NCBI GenBank assembly: GCA_905181715.1
Contig: CAJIYT010000010.1
Span: 1 to 42,488, forward strand
DNA from: an uncultured Candidatus Poseidoniales archaeon
GTDB taxonomy: Archaea > Thermoplasmatota > Poseidoniia > Poseidoniales > Poseidoniaceae
Reading direction: 5' to 3'
DNA: 42,488 nucleotides
The position numbers and the translations under genes were made by a program. The notes below the pieces were generated by a model. It had not been told where the DNA came from, did not search any database, and worked only from the letters and a program-made list of their open reading frames with translations. Of the stretch, positions 23,558-30,385 are shown piece by piece (positions within the stretch are counted from its first letter, which is position 1; every line of letters starts with the position of its first letter).

Positions 23558-24457
23558 TCAAGATACCCATGCATCGATGTCCATTAGTTTTCGATTAGAT
23601 ACTGGCTGATGTATGTGCTTCTGAAGGTCTAACTTTTCAGTTTCTGTCCAGGCGCAAAGTAGATTTAAAGTACATAAAGGCACTATTTTCTCACCTTCTT
23701 CCCGAGCGACAATTTCTTCCGCTTTTTCAATGGTAGTGCCAATGACCCCCCTTGGCTTTTTGTTTTTGTCGCTTGGAATGCCAATAAAAGGATCCCATTG
23801 AGCCAATGTTTCGATTGCAGATTCATCACTTCCTTCTATCGGAATCAATCTACAACCTCTTCGCATTGCTAAGAATGAATTAAGAGTATCTATTTCCTCT
23901 TTCAAAAGACATAGTACATCACCTTGCACCCCTGATGGAAGGCCACCTGCGCCAGTAAATCTTTCACTGAGTAACCAAGTTCGACTTGGTTCTATAATTA
24001 GTTTAACCCACATGTCTGGCTTACTCAAATTGACAGAGAGAGTGTCATCCATTTGCAACATGGCATGGCCGACTGCTCCTGAAAAACTCTGACTATTCCA
24101 ATTTTTATTAGTGCCTAATCTCTTGGTTCTAACACCAAAAGTTCTCTTTTCTCCGAGATTAAGATCACGATCTAGAACTATTTTGGCTACTTCATCAGCA
24201 TCGTTACTATCACAAATAATCATAGCACGATCTACGGCGACGATGCCTAGAACTCGGCTAAGAACTTCCTCCACATCCTCTGGTTCAGCATCTGAAATAA
24301 CCAAATGAAGTGCGCCAAGACGTTGCGCTTTGAGACTAACTCCTCGTTTGAATGCAATTGCATGAAGGTTGTGGAATAAAATACTGTGGAATATTCTTCT
24401 AACAGGACGACTTTTGAGGGTTATTTCACCGAATCTTAGTATCCAGGTGTTCGACAT
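23558..24457 (-). CDS. ThiI-like THUMP protein with a degenerate, shortened PP-loop domain
   Basis: This 299-residue protein starts at ATG 24457. Residues 1-60 (WILRFGEITLKSRPVRRIF) are the ferredoxin-like N-terminus of ThiI, and residues 60-165 form a THUMP domain (LSRVLGIVAVDRAMI; FGVRTKRLGTNKNW). The linker GLPSGVQGDVLCLL followed by FLAMRRGCRL then aligns with the ThiI segment that normally reads GLPvGtqGkvl-LLSGGIDSPVA-fLmmkRGc. Here the ATP-binding SGGxDS is LKEEIDT (185-191), and the remaining domain is about 110 residues instead of about 200. The enzyme therefore probably cannot adenylate tRNA for 4-thiouridine synthesis, yet retains the RNA-binding part. An RNA-binding or regulatory role is inferred. 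It lies 9 bases after purF. Confidence 0.7.
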   Translation of the reverse strand: MSNTWILRFGEITLKSRPVRRIFHSILFHNLHAIAFKRGVSLKAQRLGALHLVISDAEPEDVEEVLSRVLGIVAVDRAMIICDSNDADEVAKIVLDRDLNLGEKRTFGVRTKRLGTNKNWNSQSFSGAVGHAMLQMDDTLSVNLSKPDMWVKLIIEPSRTWLLSERFTGAGGLPSGVQGDVLCLLKEEIDTLNSFLAMRRGCRLIPIEGSDESAIETLAQWDPFIGIPSDKNKKPRGVIGTTIEKAEEIVAREEGEKIVPLCTLNLLCAWTETEKLDLQKHIHQPVSNRKLMDIDAWVS

Positions 24458-24466
24458 CAATAATCC

Positions 24467-25999
24467 TCAAGCATCGTTGTGAAGGTCGATTCCTCCTTCG
24501 TTTGAATCATCAGTGGGTACTTTGGCAGCATCATTTCGCTGTCTTTCCAATTGATTTAGGTATTCTTGGTCTATATCGCCAGTGATGTATTCACCGTTAA
24601 AACAACTGGTATCCCATACTTGTTCACCGTTGATGCTGGTGACTTCGATAAGGTCTTCTAGAGTTTGATAGAAGAGTCGATCCGCTCCTATAACTTTGCA
24701 TATCTCATCGATATTCTTGTCATTAGCGATGAACTCTTCCACCGCTGGCATATCGATTCCGTAGACATTCGGATGCCTTACCGGCGGTGCAGCGGATGCG
24801 AAGTAAACTTTATTCGCGCCGACTTCTCTAGCCATATCGATGATTTGGGCACTGGTATTTCCTCTGACTATGGAGTCATCGACCAGCATGACATTCTTTC
24901 CTTCGAATTCCTTGGCGATAGTGTTTAGCTTTCTGCGTACCGATTTCATTCTAATCGCTTGCCCTGGCATGATAAAAGTGCGTCCGATATATCGGTTCTT
25001 GACAAAACCCTCACGGTATTCTACTCCTAGTGTCCGCGCCATTTGCAATGCAGCATAGCGGCCTGAATCGGGGACAGGAATGACAACATCGACTTTCAGA
25101 TCTGGATTTTCTTCCATAATCCTCTCGCCCAACCTTTGGCCTTGGTTCAATCTTGCTTGATAAACCGATACTCCATCGATTACAGAATCTGGTCTAGCAA
25201 AGTAGACATGTTCGAAGATGCAAGGTGCATTTGTTGTCTTTGGTGCGCAAATTTGCGAGAACATAGCGCCTGAATTGGAGATGAAAATTGCTTCTCCTGG
25301 TGCAACATCTCGCTCAATCTCAAAACCGAGTGCAGTGATTGCTACCGATTCACTGGCTACGATCCACTGTTTTACGCCATCGTTTTCTCTACTTCCAAAA
25401 ATCAGAGGCCTGATGCCGTGACTATCACGGAATGCGAGAATTCCATAGCCACTAAGGAGAGAGATACAGGCATAGCCGCCCTTTGCTGCAGTGTTTACAG
25501 CATTAACCGCTGCAAAGATCCCCTTCACATCTACGTGGGCTTGACCATCAATCTTGAGATTTGGAACATGTGATTGCAATTCGATAGCTAATAGATTGAG
25601 AAGTAATTCTGAATCTGAAGTTGTATTGAGGTGGCGACGATTATCGATGGTTATCATCTCACGTAATTTCTCGACATTAGTAAGATTACCATTGTGAGCT
25701 AATGAAATGCCAAAGGGAGAGTTGACGTAGAAAGGTTGAGCTTCGGCTGATGATGAACTACCTGCCGTAGGGTAGCGCACGTGACCGATGCCAGAACTGC
25801 CAAGTAGGTGCTTCATGTGCTTTTCTAAGAATACATCTTTGACCAATCCGACTTGCTTTCGCAAATGGAATCGACCTTTGTTCTCAGTTACCATTCCAGC
25901 AGCATCTTGTCCACGATGTTGCAAAACTGTAAGCCCATCGTAAAGCAATTGATTGATGTGGAGGCCACTGCGGCCGACGATACCGATAATGCCGCACAT
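24467..25999 (-). CDS. purF: Amidophosphoribosyltransferase (glutamine PRPP amidotransferase)
   Basis: PurF (510 residues) makes phosphoribosylamine from PRPP and glutamine, the first step of purine synthesis. The Ntn-hydrolase domain begins with the nucleophile C2 (MCGIIGIVGRSGL) and contains LQHRGQDAAGM, GHVRYPTAGSSS and LAHNGNLTNVEKLRE. The phosphoribosyltransferase domain has VIPVPDSGRYAALQMARTLG, FVKNRYIGRTFI and the PRPP loop NVMLVDDSIVRGNTS. C-terminal WDTSCFNGEYITGD is the segment that in the B. subtilis-type enzyme carries an Fe-S Cys. The last 30 residues are variable. purF follows rpl37e by 60 bases; rpl37e-purF adjacency is common in archaea. Confidence 0.96.
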   Translation of the reverse strand: MCGIIGIVGRSGLHINQLLYDGLTVLQHRGQDAAGMVTENKGRFHLRKQVGLVKDVFLEKHMKHLLGSSGIGHVRYPTAGSSSSAEAQPFYVNSPFGISLAHNGNLTNVEKLREMITIDNRRHLNTTSDSELLLNLLAIELQSHVPNLKIDGQAHVDVKGIFAAVNAVNTAAKGGYACISLLSGYGILAFRDSHGIRPLIFGSRENDGVKQWIVASESVAITALGFEIERDVAPGEAIFISNSGAMFSQICAPKTTNAPCIFEHVYFARPDSVIDGVSVYQARLNQGQRLGERIMEENPDLKVDVVIPVPDSGRYAALQMARTLGVEYREGFVKNRYIGRTFIMPGQAIRMKSVRRKLNTIAKEFEGKNVMLVDDSIVRGNTSAQIIDMAREVGANKVYFASAAPPVRHPNVYGIDMPAVEEFIANDKNIDEICKVIGADRLFYQTLEDLIEVTSINGEQVWDTSCFNGEYITGDIDQEYLNQLERQRNDAAKVPTDDSNEGGIDLHNDA

Positions 26000-26059
26000 G
26001 TGTCTCGCCAGTTGTATGGAGGAAGAGCCGACTTACATCCCTTTTGCTCAAAAGGATAT

Positions 26060-26233
26060 TCAAGGTCGGTGAGTTTTCTTGGCCCAGTTATAGCTGCGTA
26101 TCTTCGCAGTTGCCCCGTAACCACACGATGCGCAGACACTTTTCTGCTTGTGGTACGCGCTGCGTCCACATCTTCTACAGCGTATGTGGGTGGTCTTCTG
26201 ACGCTTTCCCCTTGATGGAGTTCCCTTGGACAT
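26060..26233 (-). CDS. rpl37e: Large ribosomal subunit protein L37e
   Basis: This 57-residue protein starts at ATG 26233 ([19 protein letters not shown]), preceded by CGGTGATACC as ribosome binding site. The zinc finger C19-x2-C22...C34-x2-C37 ([20 protein letters not shown]) is intact, and the basic tail [12 protein letters not shown] is typical of L37e in archaea and eukaryotes. The longer frame to 26275 has no L37e-like sequence and would start with an unrelated 14-residue lead. The protein binds 23S rRNA. Upstream genes are membrane proteins and purF follows. Confidence 0.95.
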   Translation of the reverse strand: MSKGTPSRGKRQKTTHIRCRRCGRSAYHKQKSVCASCGYGATAKIRSYNWAKKTHRP

Positions 26234-26287
26234 GGTATCACCGTGCAGCCGCTCCACCTGAATGGACTTTATCAAACCGATGGGTAG

Positions 26288-26743
26288 TCATTCTTCTTCG
26301 TCGAAGAGTGGTGTTGGCTTCTTGGACACAATAGCGGCGAACATCGAGCCTATTACCAACGTAGCAGATAGAGCCATTGCCCCTGCTGAGACTAGCATAT
26401 GAACGATGTTGTGCAGAATCTGAGCTTGGACGCTACCATTAGCTTCCATCAATAACTCATCCTGGCTTAACAGTAATACCGTGATGGCAATTCCAGCAAG
26501 AATTGCAATACCCATGCCGACAATAGGCGCCAAAGGTCGTTGTCGGCTTCCAGCGTAAAAGAATAGATTACCAGTCAATAAAATACCGGCCAATACATAC
26601 GATGTAAGTAGGGCATTTGCAAATCGCTTAAACGTTTCTTCAGGGAAACTATGGCCTAATATGACATCGAATACGACCATGAGTAATACAGGCAATAAAG
26701 CCGCAATGAATAGCCAACTCCAATTCGCCTTGCCATCACTCAT
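26288..26743 (-). CDS. Membrane protein of unknown function (four TM helices)
   Basis: The product has 151 residues from ATG 26743; GTG 26752 is possible. GGAGGTG stands 6 bases ahead and supports the ATG. Hydrophobic segments lie at about 10-29 (FIAALLPVLLMVVFDVILG), 48-64 (TSYVLAGILLTGNLFFYAG), 72-92 (LAPIVGMGIAILAGIAITVL) and 116-140 (HMLVSAGAMALSATLVIGSM), and the protein ends in PLFDEEE. No family was recognised. It overlaps the end of the preceding membrane gene by 8 bases, so the two are coupled and may form a complex. Confidence 0.6.
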   Translation of the reverse strand: MSDGKANWSWLFIAALLPVLLMVVFDVILGHSFPEETFKRFANALLTSYVLAGILLTGNLFFYAGSRQRPLAPIVGMGIAILAGIAITVLLLSQDELLMEANGSVQAQILHNIVHMLVSAGAMALSATLVIGSMFAAIVSKKPTPLFDEEE

Positions 26744-27521
26744 CTTCCCCACCTCCTATATTGTCAGCAATCACTGCTGCGACATGCTCGTACTCCTCTG
26801 CACTTGGGGGAGTGGTGTTACTCGGATGTTGTTGAGTATTCTCATATGTCCAAATAACAATCGTGAACACTATGATGGCAGATCCTGCACCGAGAATTAT
26901 CCCCAGGATGTCGGCTGAGGCCATCCATAGATGCTCGCGAAAGGCTTCTGCTGAAGTTATCGCTCCATCGATTAGCATTGCTGATATTGTTAGGCCTGCG
27001 GTTAGTAGACCGAGGGTTGCTAAACGTAATGCTGAATCTAGACGATTGGTGCCTAATGTAAGGAGGGACACACATGCAACACTAGAGATGGATATAGTGA
27101 ACAGTAAGAAAGTGGGCCAGAAAACTATCCAATAGGGATTGATCTCCCCGCGCCACATCGGTGTCATAATACTCCAATGCATCAATGCCAAACCAGTGAT
27201 GGCGGTGATACAAATGGCAAGTCCGATCCAACGTGACGACGGTGGTAATCTTTGAACGGGAACGTGTCCACCAAAGACCATACCGTATAGTCCCCAGCAC
27301 ATTATTATCACTGGAATCAATAAATTGAGTAGTAATTGTCCGACTGCTGTCGAATCAGAAGAAGGGATGGTCCATGGTGAAATCATCACCATCGCCAGTC
27401 CGATAAACGAGATACTACGGCCGATAGTAGTGTTGTTCATCGAGGATGAAATCCACGCTCCCAGCGCTACCATAAGCAATGGTAGCCAGAACAATAGCGC
27501 CGCCCCTAGGGTACTATCCAT
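26736..27521 (-). CDS. Polytopic membrane protein of unknown function
   Basis: This 261-residue protein starts at ATG 27521 (MDSTLGAALLFWLPLLMVAL); the open frame continues upstream to 27608 but that part looks non-coding. About seven to eight hydrophobic segments span the protein: near residues 5-24, 32-50, 61-85, 98-118, 129-152, 160-180 and 200-222. It has a short acidic cytoplasmic tail (EEYEHVAAVIADNIGGGEDE). No conserved catalytic motif was seen. The stop overlaps the start of the next membrane gene. It is divergent from the ribosomal operon that begins at 27654, sharing about 130 bases of promoter region. Confidence 0.6.
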   Translation of the reverse strand: MDSTLGAALLFWLPLLMVALGAWISSSMNNTTIGRSISFIGLAMVMISPWTIPSSDSTAVGQLLLNLLIPVIIMCWGLYGMVFGGHVPVQRLPPSSRWIGLAICITAITGLALMHWSIMTPMWRGEINPYWIVFWPTFLLFTISISSVACVSLLTLGTNRLDSALRLATLGLLTAGLTISAMLIDGAITSAEAFREHLWMASADILGIILGAGSAIIVFTIVIWTYENTQQHPSNTTPPSAEEYEHVAAVIADNIGGGEDE

Positions 27522-27604
27522 TAGCCCACCACAACGAATCATTCTTATCAATATCACCCTTTGCATAGGCGCAGTGGTGCATTTTAGTCGCATAATTATG
27601 TGCG

Positions 27605-27620
27605 GCATGCATATATACGG
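27605..27620 (+). promoter_or_regulatory. Candidate TATA box for the L44e operon
   Basis: GGCATGCATATATACGG (about 27604-27620) contains an ATATATA core about 40 bases upstream of the L44e ATG at 27654. Transcription would start near 27637 and give a short leader. It is the best TATA-like element between the divergent genes. Confidence 0.4.
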
Positions 27621-27653
27621 ACCCTGAGTGGCCGACTTGCTTCTGGTGTTCTT

Positions 27654-27938
27654 ATGGTGAAGATGCCCCGTCAGGTTAAACGCTACAGTCCTTCAGCGGG
27701 TAAGCACACTATGCATACCGTTGAACGGGTAAAGAAGAAGCGCGCAAGCGAACTCAAATGGGGTCAGCGTCGTTTCCGCCGAGCTATGGCAGGTTACCGC
27801 GGTTTCCCTAGACCAAAACCCGAAGGCCGTGAGAAGCCTACTAAGAGGGTCAATATCCTATTCCGTTGTAACGAGACAGGCAAGGCGCACTATGCTCCTT
27901 GCCAAAGAGCGAAGAAATTCGAACTCATCGACAAGTGA
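27654..27938 (+). CDS. rpl44e: Large ribosomal subunit protein L44e with degenerate zinc-ribbon residues
   Basis: The product has 94 residues from ATG 27654 (MVKMPRQVKRYSPSAGKHT); ATG 27663 is an alternative. Its identity follows from KHT.H.VERVKK, the basic middle part, KPTKR near 61-65, and the C-terminal AKKFELIDK pattern. It begins the classical archaeal run L44e-S27e-aIF2-alpha-Nop10-PAC2. Archaeal homologues normally read YCPxC and then C.eCgk; here the first pair is S12 and A15, and the second is C72 with T75, plus an unpaired C83. The zinc-ribbon metal site is therefore lost or rearranged. The protein contacts the ribosomal E site. Confidence 0.9.
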   Translation: MVKMPRQVKRYSPSAGKHTMHTVERVKKKRASELKWGQRRFRRAMAGYRGFPRPKPEGREKPTKRVNILFRCNETGKAHYAPCQRAKKFELIDK

Positions 27939-27948
27939 AGTGATTATT

Positions 27949-28119
27949 ATGGCAAGCCAATTTCTAAAAGTAAGTTGCAAAGACTGCAGCAATGAGACCA
28001 TCATTTTTTCTCGCGCCACAACAGCCATCGCTTGCGGTGTCTGTGGTGCAACATTGACTAGTCCAGCTGGTGGTAACGCCAAGTTGGTCGGATGTGAAGT
28101 CCTAGAGACTCTACAGTGA
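27949..28119 (+). CDS. rps27e: Small ribosomal subunit protein S27e
   Basis: This 56-residue protein starts at ATG 27949 (MASQFLKVSCKDCSNETIIF). The zinc ribbon C10-x2-C13...C29-x2-C32 (CKDC, CGVC) is intact, unlike that of L44e directly upstream. The segments QFLKVSCKDCSNE and CGVCGATLTSPAGG are characteristic of S27e. An 11-base gap follows L44e with no strong ribosome binding site, consistent with co-translation in the operon. aIF2-alpha follows after 15 bases. Confidence 0.93.
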   Translation: MASQFLKVSCKDCSNETIIFSRATTAIACGVCGATLTSPAGGNAKLVGCEVLETLQ

Positions 28120-28134
28120 GGAGGCTGAGCCTCC

Positions 28135-28923
28135 ATGGGTAAGAAGTTGGCCGGAGCACCTGATGAGGGTGCATTAGTCGTCTGCACAGTAACTGAAGTA
28201 AAGCAAAACGGCGCTTATGTCGATCTCGATGAATTCCCCGGTATCCGTGGATTTATTTTCATAGGTGAAGTCGCATCAGGTTGGATAAAGAATATCCGTG
28301 GATTCGTGAGAGATGGTCAACGATTGATCTGTAAAGTACTAAGGGTACGACGTGACGGAGAAAGTTTAGAATTATCACTCAAAAGCGTTAGTGAAGAAAG
28401 ACGCCGAGCCCGCCTTCAACAGTGGAAGAATGAGCAACGTGCTAACCAATTGATGAAAGTTCTTGGTGAGAAAGCAGGTTGGGATGATGAGAAAACCAAT
28501 GCTACTGTCAGGGAACTAAGCGAGGCATTCGAAACATTGTATTCTGCCTTCGAAGAAGCAGCATTACATCCTAACTCGATTGCAGATGCTGGTTTTGAAG
28601 GCGATTGGATTGCAGATTTCATCGAGATATCTGTAGAGAACATCATTCCGCCATTTGTCGAAATCCGTGGGGCTTTCAAACTCTCAGTTGAGGATAAAGA
28701 AGGTATTGACATCATCCGGGCCGGATTACTTGCAGCAGAAGGATGTTCAGATGCTGAAGCTGAAATCGAAGTGTTCTGTTACTATGATGGTGCACCCTCC
28801 TATCGAATTGAACTTAAAGCACCTGATTTCAAAACCGGCGAAGAAGTCTGGGATAATGCAACCACTAGTTGCATCAAAATCATTACCGATGCCGGTGGTC
28901 AGGCATCAGCACAGAGGGATTGA
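28135..28923 (+). CDS. eif2a: Translation initiation factor aIF2, alpha subunit
   Basis: The product has 262 residues. The N-terminal S1-type OB domain begins EGALVVCTVTEVKQNGAYVD and includes FPGIRGFIFIGEVASGWIKNI, then VRDGQRLICKVLRVR with LELSLKSVS. A helical middle domain (ERRRARLQQWKNEQRANQLM, KAGWDDEKTN) and an alpha/beta C-terminal domain (FVEIRGAFKLSVEDKEGIDI) that binds the gamma subunit follow. The factor stabilises initiator tRNA on the small subunit. The eukaryotic phosphoserine loop context cannot be judged from sequence here. GTGAGGAGG upstream of ATG 28135 is a strong ribosome binding site. nop10 follows by one base. Confidence 0.95.
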   Translation: MGKKLAGAPDEGALVVCTVTEVKQNGAYVDLDEFPGIRGFIFIGEVASGWIKNIRGFVRDGQRLICKVLRVRRDGESLELSLKSVSEERRRARLQQWKNEQRANQLMKVLGEKAGWDDEKTNATVRELSEAFETLYSAFEEAALHPNSIADAGFEGDWIADFIEISVENIIPPFVEIRGAFKLSVEDKEGIDIIRAGLLAAEGCSDAEAEIEVFCYYDGAPSYRIELKAPDFKTGEEVWDNATTSCIKIITDAGGQASAQRD

Positions 28924-28924
28924 A

Positions 28925-29134
28925 ATGGCACGTCAAATGCTTCAAATATGTTCTACTTGCGACATTCACACACTGAAGGCTGAGTGCCCGAACTGTGGTG
29001 CTAAAGTTGTACAGGCAGCAGCGATCAAATGGTCTCCAGAGGATGCAAGAGCTCATCTTCGTCGCCAACTCACTGGTGTTGAAGGAGAAGGTTGGTCTGG
29101 AACTCTGCCTACTCTCGATGATTCCGAAGAGTGA
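28925..29134 (+). CDS. nop10: Ribosome biogenesis protein Nop10
   Basis: Nop10 (69 residues) belongs to H/ACA ribonucleoprotein particles that pseudouridylate RNA. It starts at ATG 28925 (MARQMLQICSTC) and keeps the zinc ribbon C9-x2-C12...C21-x2-C24 (CSTC, CPNC) with HTLKAECPNCG and the KWSPEDARAHLRR helix that matches the 'SPeDkY..yR' motif. The C-terminus is extended by about 15 residues over usual archaeal Nop10. It lies between aIF2-alpha and PAC2, the normal archaeal order. Confidence 0.93.
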   Translation: MARQMLQICSTCDIHTLKAECPNCGAKVVQAAAIKWSPEDARAHLRRQLTGVEGEGWSGTLPTLDDSEE

Positions 29135-29212
29135 AATCAGTCCACAACTGGCGCTTTTCTGCCATATTGTTTGAGCAAGCATTATTGCCCGTCGTGAGAG
29201 GATGTTGCTAAC

Positions 29213-29953
29213 ATGGGCGTCGTTGTAGACTGGCTAAAGAGGGAGGAGGATTTCAGTGGCGAGACTCTACTTTGCGCTATGCCGGGCGTTGGCGATGTCG
29301 GAAAATTGGTTGTCGATGCTATTAATGAGAATCTCGATAGTGAACCCATTGCCAGAATTGTTCACCCCTCACTACCTCCTGTAGCATTGATGGATGAGGA
29401 TGGGCTCCTCGCTCCACCTCATCTTCTGATTTCAAGAGTGGAAATAGATGAAAAGGTATTTTTCACCTTAACTGGAGATGCGCAACCGACAAGTGCCGAA
29501 GGCCAATACGAAGTTGCAACATGGATACTTGAGGCTTTTTGTCACGGCGAAGTCATCACTCTTGCTGGCATGGCTAGTCCACCGGAGCGCAAGGATGTCT
29601 TCACCATCTGTTCAGCCAAGGATTATCGTATAGAATTAGAGACAAAAGGAGTAGATGTACGACGTGATGAGCCAAAAGCCGGTGTTATTGGTATGGCTGC
29701 GATGATAACCTCATTGAGTACAATTCACAATGTGAATGCTTGTTGTGTAATAGCGACCACAATAGGTAATAGTGCGGATCCAATTTCCGCACAAAGATTG
29801 CTTGATGCAATCAATAATTGGTGGGGATTGGCAATCACTGTGTCTATGGATGCGATGGACCGTTTGGTAGGCCGTCTTGCAGAATTGGATAATGGCAGTG
29901 GCGAAGACCATGTTGGGCAACTACTCGAACAGCCGAATTCAATCTATATGTGA
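29213..29953 (+). CDS. PAC2-family (proteasome assembly chaperone-like) protein
   Basis: This 246-residue protein carries MPGVGDVGKLVVDAINENL at its N-terminal end and ITLAGMASPPERKDVF in the middle, with the layout of the archaeal PAC2/ATP-grasp-like family. Eukaryotic PAC2 helps assemble the proteasome alpha ring; archaeal members are of unproven function. They are regularly encoded beside nop10 and aIF2-alpha, as here. The C-terminal part includes NNWWGLAITVSMDAMDRLVG. Start ATG 29213, 78 bases after nop10. The gene ends directly at the stop of the convergent ubiquitin-like gene. Confidence 0.88.
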   Translation: MGVVVDWLKREEDFSGETLLCAMPGVGDVGKLVVDAINENLDSEPIARIVHPSLPPVALMDEDGLLAPPHLLISRVEIDEKVFFTLTGDAQPTSAEGQYEVATWILEAFCHGEVITLAGMASPPERKDVFTICSAKDYRIELETKGVDVRRDEPKAGVIGMAAMITSLSTIHNVNACCVIATTIGNSADPISAQRLLDAINNWWGLAITVSMDAMDRLVGRLAELDNGSGEDHVGQLLEQPNSIYM

Positions 29954-30154
29954 TTAACCACCACTACTTACCACAATTAGGCTCAAGGTAATCTCTTGAT
30001 CGATTAGCGTATTGTGAGGTAGTATACGATCATCATGACTAACAATAACTGTTGAAGGATGAATCTTTGCCGCCAATAATATATTTCGTATACTCGTACC
30101 TTCATCGATTTCAACCGAGGTATCGAATCCTCCTCCAATAAGGCTGACCTGCAT
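29954..30154 (-). CDS. SAMP2/ThiS-like small ubiquitin-fold protein ending in Gly-Gly
   Basis: The product has 66 residues and the sequence MQVSLIGGGFDTSVEIDEGT at its start and LSLIVVSSGG at its end. Small size, beta-grasp pattern (strands, one helix IRNILLAAKIHP, DDRILPHNTLI) and a terminal di-glycine are the hallmarks of ThiS/MoaD/SAMP proteins, in which the C-terminal Gly is adenylated by an E1-like enzyme. Length matches the Haloferax SAMP2 protein. SAMP2 takes part in tRNA thiolation and lysine-linked protein modification. No E1-like gene or Ncs6 homologue is present here. Start ATG 30154 with AGGTC just before. It is divergent from the tRNA gene. Confidence 0.75.
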   Translation of the reverse strand: MQVSLIGGGFDTSVEIDEGTSIRNILLAAKIHPSTVIVSHDDRILPHNTLIDQEITLSLIVVSSGG

Positions 30155-30207
30155 GACCTACGCTAGGGACATCAGCCTTATGACGGTCTTGGGGGTGCAC
30201 AAACCCT

Positions 30208-30290
30208 GCCGAGTTCGCATAGCCTGGTATTGCGGTGGATTCGAAATCCACTGGGCCCTGCCCGCGAGAGTTCAAATCCCTCACTCGGCG
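30208..30290 (+). tRNA. tRNA-Ser (anticodon CGA)
   Basis: A class II tRNA of 83 nt is recognisable. The acceptor stem GCCGAGT pairs with ACTCGGC (30283-30289) with G as discriminator. The anticodon stem-loop GTGGA-TTCGAAA-TCCAC has CGA at 30242-30244, reading UCG serine codons. A long variable arm (T-GGGC-CCT-GCCC-GC, about 30252-30265) is typical of tRNA-Ser. The T-arm is GAGAG-TTCAAAT-CCCTC with one A-C mismatch (30269 with 30279). CCA is not encoded. No intron is present. Confidence 0.9.
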
Positions 30291-30385
30291 CCTCTTCAAT
30301 ACGATTAGTCATGTACGAAAGTGACACATACGTAACTTCTCGGCAATGTTTGAGCAAGCGATAGCACTATCTCTGAGTTAGTTAT

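Noticed and set aside
30208..30290. tRNA-Leu was considered because of the long variable arm
   Set aside because: The anticodon loop TTCGAAA places CGA in the reading position, which is serine; leucine anticodons would read different triplets.
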